A model generated the notes under the pieces. The model saw only the letters and a program-made list of their open reading frames with translations. It did no database searches and was not told the origin of the DNA. Of a DNA stretch of 15,503 nt, positions 7,523-14,505 are shown piece by piece (position 1 is the stretch's first letter; each line of letters starts with the position of its first letter). Source of the DNA: Candidatus Thorarchaeota archaeon (GTDB lineage Archaea > Asgardarchaeota > Thorarchaeia > Thorarchaeales > Thorarchaeaceae); NCBI GenBank assembly GCA_016840825.1, contig JAEORN010000279.1, forward strand, positions 1 through 15,503, written 5' to 3'. Position numbers and translations under genes: made by a program.

Positions 7523-8323
7523 ATGGAATACGCACACAGAACGCTTATGACTAGTGGAATTGAACTTCGAGAGAAGGGGACCGACTTGATCGAAGGTGCA
7601 TTTGTCATCAAAAGCAATGGTGAGGTGCTATATGGTATCATGTATGATGAATCTGGTCACATATATGATGCACCCCTTCCATCTCATGTACGAGCATGTG
7701 TTACACTTTTCACCTCACGAGAAAGTACTGCAATTGGACAACCATATATCTTGGAGCAGAATGATAGTCAGTGGGTGTATGTGTTCTTCGAGTCCTTCAC
7801 CATCCTCGTTCTCTCTTCTACTAATGAAGACATAACCGCTTTGTCAAGAAAGATGGTAGCATTAGGTAGGCACATTGCGCATAACTTTGGCAAGATCATC
7901 CACATTTGGCATGGAAGTATGAGTCCAATAGAAGGCATGGACGACTTAGTGAATAATTACGTCAATTCTGATCTTTTGCCTTCTGAAGCTGAACTTCTAC
8001 CGAAAATTGAGAATCTTTTGGACAGAGCACTTGAGAATTCAGGACTAGCTTATGCCGGTGTAATAGATGCTGGTGGAAGAATGCTTGCGGGTAATATTCC
8101 AGAGAGTCACCTTTCATACATAAGGGAAGAAATAGTTCACCAATCTGTGAGTCCATCTACAGAAGTCGTACCAAAATCCTATGATGTTCTTGGATATTCA
8201 GTTCAAGTCCTTCGTGTTCAATCTCTAACGGTCATTGGAGCTCCATACAAAGATAGCAGCAAGATTGGTGCTACGACTGTTGTAAGTGAAATTGCTCAGT
8301 CATTGACTGAGACCTTGAGCTAG
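7523..8323 (+). CDS. Longin plus Roadblock/LC7-like protein (possible small-GTPase partner)
   Basis: This 266-residue soluble protein has two parts. Residues about 22-130 have the layout of a longin-like sensor fold: IEGAFVIKSNGEVLYGIMYD, then a helix at SHVRACVTLFTS, QWVYVFFESFTILVLSS, and a long helix ISRK-like to HNFGKIIHIW. Residues about 155-266 follow a Roadblock/LC7 layout: a helix at LPKIENLLDRAL, then AYAGVIDAGGRMLAG, a helix at HLSYIREEIV, SYSVQVL-type strands and VIGAPY, and a final helix. Both folds act as platforms for Ras-like GTPases and are abundant in Asgard archaea. The assignment is by pattern, not by alignment. A TTG start at 7463 would add 20 residues; ATG 7523 behind AGGT fits better. 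A TPR-like gene follows 46 bp downstream. Confidence 0.5.
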   Translation: MEYAHRTLMTSGIELREKGTDLIEGAFVIKSNGEVLYGIMYDESGHIYDAPLPSHVRACVTLFTSRESTAIGQPYILEQNDSQWVYVFFESFTILVLSSTNEDITALSRKMVALGRHIAHNFGKIIHIWHGSMSPIEGMDDLVNNYVNSDLLPSEAELLPKIENLLDRALENSGLAYAGVIDAGGRMLAGNIPESHLSYIREEIVHQSVSPSTEVVPKSYDVLGYSVQVLRVQSLTVIGAPYKDSSKIGATTVVSEIAQSLTETLS

Positions 8324-8369
8324 CTTGTAAAGTCTTTAAGGTCCGATGCAATTCAAATATTGAATTCCT

Positions 8370-9038
8370 ATGGTGAATCAAAAAGAAACCATCAAGGCAA
8401 TCGAAGAAATGATTGAGGCTGCAATGTGGGATGCTATTTCTGCAGTGGACGCCAAAAAAGAGATTGAGGTCTACAGAAAGGCAGAATCGCAGCTCCTCGC
8501 ATTGACTGATCTCTCGCCTGATGATCTTCTAGAACAGAAACGTGTACTCTCCTATTGCCTGATGCGATTGGATGAAGCACTTAGTAACATTGGAGAAACG
8601 GAGGGTTCAATGACTCGGGCTGAGAAATCCCTTCAGCTAGCAATCGAGTCTGGCGATTTGGTCCAAATAGCAAGGTCGCGGTTGATGGTTGGCGTCCGTT
8701 TGCTGAATATAGGGGAACTTCCAGAAGCAGAATCCTATTTTGCAGATGTCATCACTGGAGGGATTGACAGTGATGATTCAGAGATGCAACAGGTTGTAGG
8801 TTGGACCCTGCTGGTGAGAGCGAATATCCTCAAAGGAAAGAGCCTGTATGATCAAGCACTCTATGTAGCGCAGGATGCCGCTGGCTTTCTATCAAGGATT
8901 GAGAATTATCGAGGGCTCGAGCAAGTATACTCTCTCATGGCAAAGCTGTACATGGACATTGGAAATCCTGAGAAGGCAGAAGAAATGACAGTGATTAGCA
9001 AGGCGTTTGGAGTCAAGGGAAGGGAGCTTCGAAAGTAG
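8370..9038 (+). CDS. TPR-like repeat protein
   Basis: This 222-residue, all-helical, soluble protein shows several helix-turn-helix units of TPR type. The pattern of small residues at repeat positions is visible in LDEALSNIGETEGSMTRAEKSL, in ARSRLMVGVRLLNIGELPEAESYF (about 105-128) and in YSLMAKLYMDIGNPEKAEEM (about 191-210). Nothing suggests an enzymatic site. TPRs bind other proteins, so a scaffold or adaptor role is likely, perhaps for the longin/Roadblock-like protein upstream, with which it may be co-transcribed (46-bp spacer, same strand). The ATG at 8370 is followed at once by an in-frame GTG, so the start may shift by one codon. No clear Shine-Dalgarno is seen. Confidence 0.6.
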   Translation: MVNQKETIKAIEEMIEAAMWDAISAVDAKKEIEVYRKAESQLLALTDLSPDDLLEQKRVLSYCLMRLDEALSNIGETEGSMTRAEKSLQLAIESGDLVQIARSRLMVGVRLLNIGELPEAESYFADVITGGIDSDDSEMQQVVGWTLLVRANILKGKSLYDQALYVAQDAAGFLSRIENYRGLEQVYSLMAKLYMDIGNPEKAEEMTVISKAFGVKGRELRK

Positions 9039-9101
9039 ACTGTACGAAAGACAAAAGTACAGGACAGAGTCCTCAGTTCTTGATTTCACGAGGGTTTTCA
9101 G

Positions 9102-9731
9102 ATGCTTATTGTTGGAATTTGCGGGTCCCCTAAGAAAGCGAACTCGAATACTCGGTTTCTGCTTCAGAAAGCACTAGATGCCGCTTCAGAGGTCCTCTCT
9201 GATGGAGAACCGAAGACAGCAACCACGCTCTTACTGGACATCAGTGATTTTGAGATTCGTCACTGCACAGGATGCGATTCATGTGTAAGAAAGAAACCTT
9301 GTCCTGAGAGTGAGCACGACGATATGCCAAAGATAGAACAGAATCTTCTACAAGCAGATGGCATCATAATTGCTGCTCCTTCATATATCACATCAGTTCC
9401 TGGAGTTCTGAAAGATTTCATCGATAGATCTCGCTATATGAAGATGCAAGACCATCAGCTCAAAGACAAGCTATTTGGTTCCTTAACATATGCAGGTTTG
9501 CGATATGGTGGACAGGAGCATGTGATAGATTTGCTCAATAGATATGCAATCGCGCAAGGGATGATAGTCGTAGGAGCTTCCGGCAGTCCCGTAAAGGATG
9601 GTACATTCGGTTCTGGAGCCCTTCAAACTGATGAAGGTAGTTGGCGGTCCGCAAAGGAAGATGAATTGGCTATCCGTGGTAGTGAGAATCTGGGTACACG
9701 TATGGCAGAACTTCTCCTCAAGATGAAATAG
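9102..9731 (+). CDS. Iron-sulfur flavoprotein (Isf-type, NADPH-dependent FMN reductase family)
   Basis: This 209-residue protein has the flavodoxin-like fold of the FMN-reductase family: VGICGSPKKANSNTRFL (residues 4-20) is the phosphate loop that binds FMN, and AAPSYITSVPGVLKDFIDR is the typical flavin-contact loop. The compact cysteine motif C55-x2-C58-x2-C61-x5-C67 is that of archaeal Isf, which carries one [4Fe-4S] and FMN and moves electrons between ferredoxin and acceptors. All four cysteines are present. The protein is cytosolic. The adenosyltransferase gene starts 14 bp after its stop, so the two are likely co-transcribed and may work together. A gaggg stretch precedes the ATG. The physiological acceptor is unknown; O2/peroxide detoxification is another known role in methanogens. 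Confidence 0.85.
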   Translation: MLIVGICGSPKKANSNTRFLLQKALDAASEVLSDGEPKTATTLLLDISDFEIRHCTGCDSCVRKKPCPESEHDDMPKIEQNLLQADGIIIAAPSYITSVPGVLKDFIDRSRYMKMQDHQLKDKLFGSLTYAGLRYGGQEHVIDLLNRYAIAQGMIVVGASGSPVKDGTFGSGALQTDEGSWRSAKEDELAIRGSENLGTRMAELLLKMK

Positions 9732-9745
9732 ATGGTGCAGGACAG

Positions 9746-10309
9746 ATGGCGAAGCCTAATACTGCCGGAAAGATACAGATCTATACTGGGAACGGAAAGG
9801 GAAAGACAACCTGTGCACTCGGAGCTGGACTCAGGGCTGCTGGGCATGGATATGAAGTTCTTGTTATCTCCTTTATGAAAGCAAAGGTCGCTTGGCGGGG
9901 CGATGGTGATGATGTCAATTATGGTGAATTTAGAAGTGTTGAGAAGATACCAAACTTCACTATTATTCCCATGGGTCGCGAATCGTGGGTGGACAAAGAG
10001 AACCCTGATCCCATCGATATCCAGATGGCTCAGGATGGTCTGAAGTTTGCACAGGATGCGCTAAGGGAACATCGGTATGATGTCCTCATCCTGGATGAGA
10101 TTAATGTAGCTGTTGAATGGAATCTCATCTCCCTTGAACAACAACTAGAATTGATTACCCTCAAGCCTCCGGATGTCGAATTGATCATGACCGGTCGGTA
10201 TGCGAAAGAAGAGATCATTGAAGCTGCAGACCTTGTGACTGAAATGCGAGAGATTAAACACTATTATGAAACGCAGAATTTCCCTGCTCGCAAAGGATTC
10301 GAATATTGA
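9746..10309 (+). CDS. cobO: Cob(I)alamin adenosyltransferase, CobA/CobO/BtuR type
   Basis: This 187-residue enzyme transfers the adenosyl group of ATP to Co(I) of cobalamin or corrinoid to give adenosylcobalamin. Residues 15-22, GNGKGKTT, are the inverted P-loop of the family. VLILDEINVAVEWNLI (from residue 113) contains the DEIN acidic motif that binds magnesium, and VELIMTGR (about 149-156) and the C-terminal ARKGFEY are further CobA signatures. The length is close to the 196 residues of Salmonella CobA. It is soluble. It lies 14 bp after the Isf gene and 93 bp before the B12-dependent mutase, so it most likely makes the cofactor for that mutase. The usual QF.KG stretch reads SFMKAK here. 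Start ATG follows a weak GGTG. Confidence 0.9.
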   Translation: MAKPNTAGKIQIYTGNGKGKTTCALGAGLRAAGHGYEVLVISFMKAKVAWRGDGDDVNYGEFRSVEKIPNFTIIPMGRESWVDKENPDPIDIQMAQDGLKFAQDALREHRYDVLILDEINVAVEWNLISLEQQLELITLKPPDVELIMTGRYAKEEIIEAADLVTEMREIKHYYETQNFPARKGFEY

Positions 10310-10347
10310 CCGACAACTGAAATTCCATAAAGGTAAGAATCGAACAG

Positions 10348-10357
10348 TTAATATTAA
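10348..10357 (+). promoter_or_regulatory. Possible TATA element of the acyl-CoA mutase gene
   Basis: TTAATATTAA lies in the 93-bp spacer. A transcript starting about 25 bases on would have a leader of around 20 bases carrying the GGAGA site (10390-10394) before the ATG at 10403. This would let the mutase be expressed apart from the adenosyltransferase. Confidence 0.35.
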
Positions 10358-10402
10358 GTCGTTCTGGCGTGAGAGTCAGTTCTGCCATTGGAGAATCTTG
10401 CG

Positions 10403-12082
10403 ATGTCACACGATGAACTCAAGAAGTTGGCAAATTCTAAGAAGAGATGGGAAGAAACCACATTAGCTGAGCATGAGAAGGAGAATCCTGAACGTCAGGA
10501 TGAGTTTCTTACAGTATCTAGCAAACCCATCGCTAGGCTTTATACTCCTCTTGATATTCCTGATATCGACTATCACAAGGACCTCGGTTTCCCAAGTGAA
10601 TATCCATTCACTCGAGGAGTTCAACCCACGATGTATCGGGGTAAGCTTTGGACAATGCGCCAATTTGCTGGAATGGGAAATGCAGAGGAATCAAACAGGC
10701 GTTACAAGTTCCTTCTTGCAAATGGATTGACAGGGTTGAGTGTCGCATTTCATCTCCCAACAATATTTGGTCGGGATTCTGATGATCCTTACTCATTGGG
10801 TGAGGTTGGTAAGCTAGGCGTTGCTGTTGATACTTTGAAAGACATGGAAATCCTCTTCGATGGAATTCCACTGGATAAAGTAACAACTTCAATGACTATC
10901 AATGCACCCGCTAGTGTACTTCTAGCAATGTATATGGTTGCAGCTCAGAAGCAAGGAGTAACCTCAGACAAGATTGGTGGGACTATTCAGAATGATATTT
11001 TGAAAGAGTACATGGCACAGAAAAGCTGGATTTATCCGCCAGGGCCTTCAATGCGTATCATCACTGACATTATGGAGTATGCTACCAAGCATATCCCCCG
11101 ATGGAATACGATTTCTATCAGCGGGTATCATATCCGTGAAGCAGGTTCAACTGCTGCTCAGGAGTTGGCATTCACATTAGCTAACGGGATGGAGTATGTT
11201 CGCGCTGGTATTGCTGCTGGTCTGGATGTCGATGATTTTGCTCCGCGCCTTTCGTTCTTCTTTAACGCACACAATGACATCTTCGAGGAGGTTGCAAAGT
11301 ATAGAGCCGCCCGAAGGATATGGGCTCGTGAGATGAAAGAAACCTTCGGTGCCAAGAAGGATAGATCGCTTTGGATGAGATTCCACACACAGACTGCAGG
11401 TTGTTCTTTGACTGCACAACAACCAATGGTGAATGTTGTTAGAACTGCATATCAAGCTCTTGCAGCTGTTCTGGGCGGAACTCAATCATTGCATACGAAC
11501 TCAATGGATGAGGCTCTGTGTCTTCCTACAGAGGAAGCAGTTCGAGTAGCATTGAGAACTCAACAGGTTCTTGCCTACGAAAGCGGTGTACCAAACACGA
11601 TTGATCCGTTAGCCGGTTCATATTACGTCGAAGCTCTGACGAATGAACTTGAGGAAGAAGCCTACAAGTACTTTGACAGGTTCGAGAGCATGGGAGGAGT
11701 CATACCAGCGATCGAGAAGGGCTATCCACAACGAGAAATTGCTGAGGCATCATATCGATATCAGCGTGAAATTGAAACTAATAAGCGAACCATCGTTGGT
11801 GTCAATGACTTCGTTTTAGAAGGTGAACAAATTACTATTCCAGTTCTCAAGATTGATCCTGAAATCGAACGAAAACAAGCAGAACGAACTCAGAAGATTC
11901 GAAAGGACCGTGATAATCAGAAGGTCCAAGAAGCTCTCGACGGACTCAGGAAAGCATCTGAAGGCACCGATAATATCATGCCCCATGTAGTAAATGCTGT
12001 CAAGGCTTATGCTACCATTGGTGAGATTTGCGATGTTTGGAGAGATGTCTTTGGGGAATGGGAAGAACCGAAGATATTCTAG
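10403..12082 (+). CDS. Methylmalonyl-CoA mutase family, large catalytic subunit (isobutyryl-CoA mutase-like)
   Basis: This 559-residue protein is the catalytic TIM-barrel subunit of a coenzyme-B12 acyl-CoA mutase, without the B12-binding domain, so a separate small subunit must exist outside the window. Family stretches are [13 protein letters not shown] (86-98), [12 protein letters not shown] (193-204), [12 protein letters not shown] (237-248) and [13 protein letters not shown]243 matches the catalytic H244 of Propionibacterium MCM; with the same one-residue offset, Tyr89 is replaced by F88 and Arg207 by Q206. Phe/Gln is the isobutyryl-CoA mutase pair, while MCM uses Tyr/Arg. Hence the likely substrate is not methylmalonyl-CoA. 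I chose ATG 10403, 8 bases after GGAGA, over an upstream TTG at 10388. Homologs are often annotated simply as methylmalonyl-CoA mutase. Confidence 0.92.
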   Translation: MSHDELKKLANSKKRWEETTLAEHEKENPERQDEFLTVSSKPIARLYTPLDIPDIDYHKDLGFPSEYPFTRGVQPTMYRGKLWTMRQFAGMGNAEESNRRYKFLLANGLTGLSVAFHLPTIFGRDSDDPYSLGEVGKLGVAVDTLKDMEILFDGIPLDKVTTSMTINAPASVLLAMYMVAAQKQGVTSDKIGGTIQNDILKEYMAQKSWIYPPGPSMRIITDIMEYATKHIPRWNTISISGYHIREAGSTAAQELAFTLANGMEYVRAGIAAGLDVDDFAPRLSFFFNAHNDIFEEVAKYRAARRIWAREMKETFGAKKDRSLWMRFHTQTAGCSLTAQQPMVNVVRTAYQALAAVLGGTQSLHTNSMDEALCLPTEEAVRVALRTQQVLAYESGVPNTIDPLAGSYYVEALTNELEEEAYKYFDRFESMGGVIPAIEKGYPQREIAEASYRYQREIETNKRTIVGVNDFVLEGEQITIPVLKIDPEIERKQAERTQKIRKDRDNQKVQEALDGLRKASEGTDNIMPHVVNAVKAYATIGEICDVWRDVFGEWEEPKIF

Positions 12083-12096
12083 AGCTCACAGAATGA

Positions 12097-12492
12097 CTAT
12101 CTTTTGTAGTAATAGATAGCAGTGATTGTAAACACTATCACCGAAGTAACCCACAGCCCAACCAACACTAGTAAAGCATCCATCAGTACTCCTGTGAGTG
12201 AGAAGTAGACAATAACAAGAGGCAGAATGTAGAAGAATACTAGAAATCCATTCCGCCCTGCCTTGTCTAAGATGTTCATGGTGCGCTCATCACGAAATCT
12301 CTGCTTGTATATCGTAAATCCCATCATGACACTGATGAATATAGATCCCGATATTGATACTGCCATAATGTTTTCCATGGATAGTTGCTGAACCACACTG
12401 AATATGGAGAGTGTGATCACCCATGCTATTATCATCATTATTAACATAACTAAAAGCGTCTTGTTTGAGAATTCAATTTCATTGTCACTCAT
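12097..12492 (-). CDS. Small four-helix membrane protein, DUF2178-like
   Basis: This 131-residue protein has four predicted transmembrane helices (about residues 13-36, 42-61, 82-103 and 107-127) with a cytoplasmic loop between helices 2 and 3. The loop holds RFRDERTMNILDKAGRN, the RDER...KA pattern I associate with DUF2178 membrane proteins, and the chain ends in YYYKR. Function is not known for the family. It is the last gene of an operon that begins with an XRE-type regulator, a frequent partner of this kind of membrane protein in archaea and bacteria. Start ATG at 12492 follows a GGGAGGGAGA purine tract. It shares loop and C-terminal motifs with the gene just upstream. Its 3' end meets the mutase gene head-on with a 14-bp gap. 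Confidence 0.65.
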   Translation of the reverse strand: MSDNEIEFSNKTLLVMLIMMIIAWVITLSIFSVVQQLSMENIMAVSISGSIFISVMMGFTIYKQRFRDERTMNILDKAGRNGFLVFFYILPLVIVYFSLTGVLMDALLVLVGLWVTSVIVFTITAIYYYKR

Positions 12493-12507
12493 CCTATCTC
12501 CCTCCCT

Positions 12508-12870
12508 CTATTTCCTGTAGTAGTAGATTAATGACGCCCATATGAGGCCTATCCCCGCAAACCACATCAAGAAGACTATCCCTGCGGATTGGAATATTGT
12601 CAACTGGCCCAGAAGCATGATTGTTGCGAACCAGGGAAGCGCGAAAAGGAGGAAAATAGCCATATTCCTAGCAGATTGATTCATCAGTTGAACGAACCGT
12701 TCGTCTCTATACTTGTTAAGATAAGTCGTAAGAAGGACACCTCCTAGAATTCCACCAGCAATTCCTCCAATTCCACTTTCAATTCCTTCTGGATAGATAA
12801 ACCATAAAGCTGCAATCACCAAGATTAGCACTACAATCACGATTGCAGAAAATATTGCGTTTCGATTCAT
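12508..12870 (-). CDS. Small four-helix membrane protein, paralog of the adjacent gene
   Basis: This 120-residue protein has four predicted helices (about residues 5-28, 31-48, 68-88 and 95-116). Its short loop KYRDERFVQLMNQSARN parallels the RFRDERTMNILDKAGRN loop of its neighbour, and the C-terminus YYYRK parallels YYYKR, so the two arose by duplication. Helix 2 is unusually glycine-rich (GIGGIAGGILGG). Its ATG overlaps the stop of the regulator gene by 4 bp, which makes the two translationally coupled, and its own stop is 15 bp before the next start. A regulated membrane protein that senses or counters membrane stress would fit, but that is only inference. No enzyme motif is seen. Confidence 0.65.
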   Translation of the reverse strand: MNRNAIFSAIVIVVLILVIAALWFIYPEGIESGIGGIAGGILGGVLLTTYLNKYRDERFVQLMNQSARNMAIFLLFALPWFATIMLLGQLTIFQSAGIVFLMWFAGIGLIWASLIYYYRK

Positions 12871-13097
12871 TTCTCATCATCTCTATACTCAAATATGTCC
12901 TCGATTCTCATTCCAAAAGCATGTGCAATCTTGAATGCAAGTGCAAGAGATGGATTATAGGTTCCTTTCTCCATTGAGATGATGGTTTGCCTGGTCACAC
13001 CCAGTTTCTTAGCAAGTATCTCCTGAGTCCATTCATCGGATGCTTCAGACTCCTCCATCTTCTTCTCTCGTATCTCTTTGAGCTTGTTGACAATCAT
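12867..13097 (-). CDS. XRE-family helix-turn-helix regulator
   Basis: This 76-residue protein is a single HTH domain. WTQEILAKKLGVTRQTIISMEKG (about residues 23-45) is the recognition unit with the typical Q..LA..LGV.R.TI...E.G pattern, and NPSLALAFKIAHAFGMRIEDIFEY is the closing part found in YgzD-like regulators. Such short proteins bind DNA as dimers and often repress their own operon. A 12-bp inverted repeat with three GTAAAGT half-sites begins 17 bp upstream of the start and is a likely operator. A GGGTG site precedes the ATG by about five bases. It leads the operon with two membrane proteins that it presumably controls. The inducing signal is unknown. Confidence 0.88.
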   Translation of the reverse strand: MIVNKLKEIREKKMEESEASDEWTQEILAKKLGVTRQTIISMEKGTYNPSLALAFKIAHAFGMRIEDIFEYRDDEK

Positions 13098-13113
13098 TCA
13101 TTGCACCCTATTG

Positions 13114-13153
13114 AAATGTAAAGTTCATTTAACGTAAAGTAAACTTTACATTT
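13114..13153 (-). promoter_or_regulatory. Inverted-repeat operator in the XRE operon promoter
   Basis: A perfect 12-bp inverted repeat pairs 13114-13125 with 13142-13153. Within it the heptamer GTAAAGT occurs at 13118-13124 and 13134-13140 and in reverse at 13143-13149; the last two form a tight palindrome with a 2-base spacer. It ends 16 bases before the regulator start and overlaps AT-rich stretches that could be the TATA box, so bound protein would block transcription. Confidence 0.65.
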
Positions 13154-13215
13154 AAGGTTTGTGTATAAGAAGAATCAAGAGTCTTCTAGTCTTTCGATAA
13201 AATGAATAAATGTAA

Positions 13216-13235
13216 GAAGCCCTCGGGAGGGCTTC
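13216..13235 (-). terminator. Stem-loop terminator after the six-pass membrane protein gene
   Basis: GAAGCCCTC at 13216-13224 pairs perfectly with 13227-13235; a realistic fold is an 8-bp GC-rich stem with a 4-base loop. It lies 7 bases past the stop codon on the minus strand and is followed by a T-rich stretch (ttacatttattcatttt), so it looks like an intrinsic terminator that separates this gene from the XRE operon. Confidence 0.65.
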
Positions 13236-13241
13236 AAAGAT

Positions 13242-14213
13242 TTAATCTGATTTCTTGGTTGAGGAATAACCCCATCCGAATTCAGTTTCTTTATCTATTA
13301 TCTTCGTTTCAGTGAGGATTGTCTGGAGTGTCATTTCTCGAGCACCGAGTCTTCTTGCTACTCCTCGGATCCACTTTCTACTCAGGCCTAAAGCCATTTC
13401 ATTGAAAACGACAATTGGTAACATGAAAGCCATAGCCAACATAGGTACGGCGAAGGTTAGGAAGAAACCTCTCATTAGTTCAAACAATTGGATTTGGCCT
13501 GATAATCCAAATGGAACCACGAAATATTGTACAAATGAGTATACTGGTACTATAAGAATAGTAAACCCTCCAAGAAGATTGCTCCACCATCGTCCCACTC
13601 CAATTGATTCGGGACATCTTCGAACATCTAGTTGATTGTCCTTGAGATGAAAAGTAATCCCAGCATCGTTTAGCATCCATGTAGGGATATAAATCACCAT
13701 GACTATAGGTATTGCAATTAAACCGACTACGATAGAGAATATTGGGCTCCAGAAAAGTATTAGGTCCGGATTATTCTCTATCTGTTGCCATGGAACCTGA
13801 ATAAGGTATCGAGCAAGAAAGGATTGAATCACGCTACCTAATGCAAGAGCTAGAAGTGCAGGAATGACACTTCTCTGTATTAGTCTCCTTGCTCCAAATT
13901 TACTCCCCGTTTGGATAATGTCAATATCGTGCGAGGCACTCTTGATGTATTTGGAAATCAATAACATTAGAGCTGACATTGGAAGACAAAGAACGAAGTA
14001 TTCAACTATCATGATAGGTGCAATCCATGTGAGCAACCAATTGATGTCAGCTTCCATAGGTCCAGGGATAAGATCGATTAGGTTGTAACTTCCAGCTCCT
14101 TGGAAATTTTCAATCAGTCCGAATTTCAATCGATCAATAAACCACGTTGCCGCATATAATGCACCACCTGCAAGTAGTAGTGGTGGAATGAATCTCAGAG
14201 TTTTTCTAATCAC
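13242..14213 (-). CDS. Six-pass integral membrane protein of unknown function
   Basis: I do not recognise this 323-residue protein. Hydrophobic segments lie at about residues 8-27, 60-88, 112-132, 150-182, 212-235 and 243-270, with cytoplasmic-looking basic loops between (KYIKSASHD; ARRLIQRS) and a polar C-terminal tail of about 50 residues ending Ser-Thr-Lys-Lys-Ser-Asp. No transporter, protease or transferase motif stands out; a DNQLDVRRCPESIG stretch lies in the loop between helices 4 and 5. I prefer the GTG at 14213, which lies 7 bases after a GGAGAGGT site; a TTG at 14219 would sit only 1 base from it. A hairpin terminator follows. It is in tandem with the zinc-ribbon gene upstream, 49 bp away. 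Confidence 0.7.
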   Translation of the reverse strand: MIRKTLRFIPPLLLAGGALYAATWFIDRLKFGLIENFQGAGSYNLIDLIPGPMEADINWLLTWIAPIMIVEYFVLCLPMSALMLLISKYIKSASHDIDIIQTGSKFGARRLIQRSVIPALLALALGSVIQSFLARYLIQVPWQQIENNPDLILFWSPIFSIVVGLIAIPIVMVIYIPTWMLNDAGITFHLKDNQLDVRRCPESIGVGRWWSNLLGGFTILIVPVYSFVQYFVVPFGLSGQIQLFELMRGFFLTFAVPMLAMAFMLPIVVFNEMALGLSRKWIRGVARRLGAREMTLQTILTETKIIDKETEFGWGYSSTKKSD

Positions 14214-14262
14214 AGCCAATACCTCTCCAATGATGACGCGAGAAATATAAAATGCAAAAGTA

Positions 14263-14403
14263 CTATTTTAGACTACTTGGGTTCTTATCCTCGTCCTCAG
14301 AATGAGCTTTCTTTTGTAGCTTCCAGCAGTCTATGCATAGTTTCTTTCCACTAGGTACGCGTTTCCCATACTTCAGTACTGTACCACAGGTTTCACACGA
14401 CAT
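14263..14403 (-). CDS. 46-residue zinc-ribbon microprotein
   Basis: The frame encodes MSCETCGTVLKYGKRVPSGK, then KLCIDCWKLQKK and an acidic tail ending Pro-Ser-Ser-Leu-Lys. C3-x2-C6 and C23-x2-C26 form a four-cysteine treble-clef or zinc-ribbon site, and the basic stretch between them is usual for this type. Such microproteins are common in archaea and bind nucleic acid or protein partners; no function can be given. No Shine-Dalgarno precedes the ATG, and a TATA-like TTCAAATA is centred about 22 bases upstream, so the mRNA is probably leaderless. It may be co-transcribed with the six-pass membrane protein gene. The codon pattern and paired CxxC motifs make a chance frame unlikely. Confidence 0.7.
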   Translation of the reverse strand: MSCETCGTVLKYGKRVPSGKKLCIDCWKLQKKAHSEDEDKNPSSLK

Positions 14404-14419
14404 CGTATTGATGCATTGC

Positions 14420-14431
14420 GTATTTGAATAC
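14420..14431 (-). promoter_or_regulatory. Palindromic TATA-like element of the zinc-ribbon gene
   Basis: GTATT-TG-AATAC is a short palindrome that contains, on the minus strand, TTCAAATA (14421-14428). It is centred about 22 bases from the ATG at 14403, close to the spacing expected for leaderless archaeal transcription. The rest of the 102-bp gap up to 14505 shows nothing further. Confidence 0.35.
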
Positions 14432-14505
14432 AATAATCCTTGGGTGCGTACATGAATGTTCGAAGAGATAAGAATGGCTCCAACTAGAAGCCCAACATCG
14501 TATCT

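Noticed and set aside
9040..9073. Short hairpins CTGTAC/GTACAG and AGGAC/GTCCT between the TPR and Isf genes
   Set aside because: Stems of 5-6 bp with no T tract; too weak to call a terminator.
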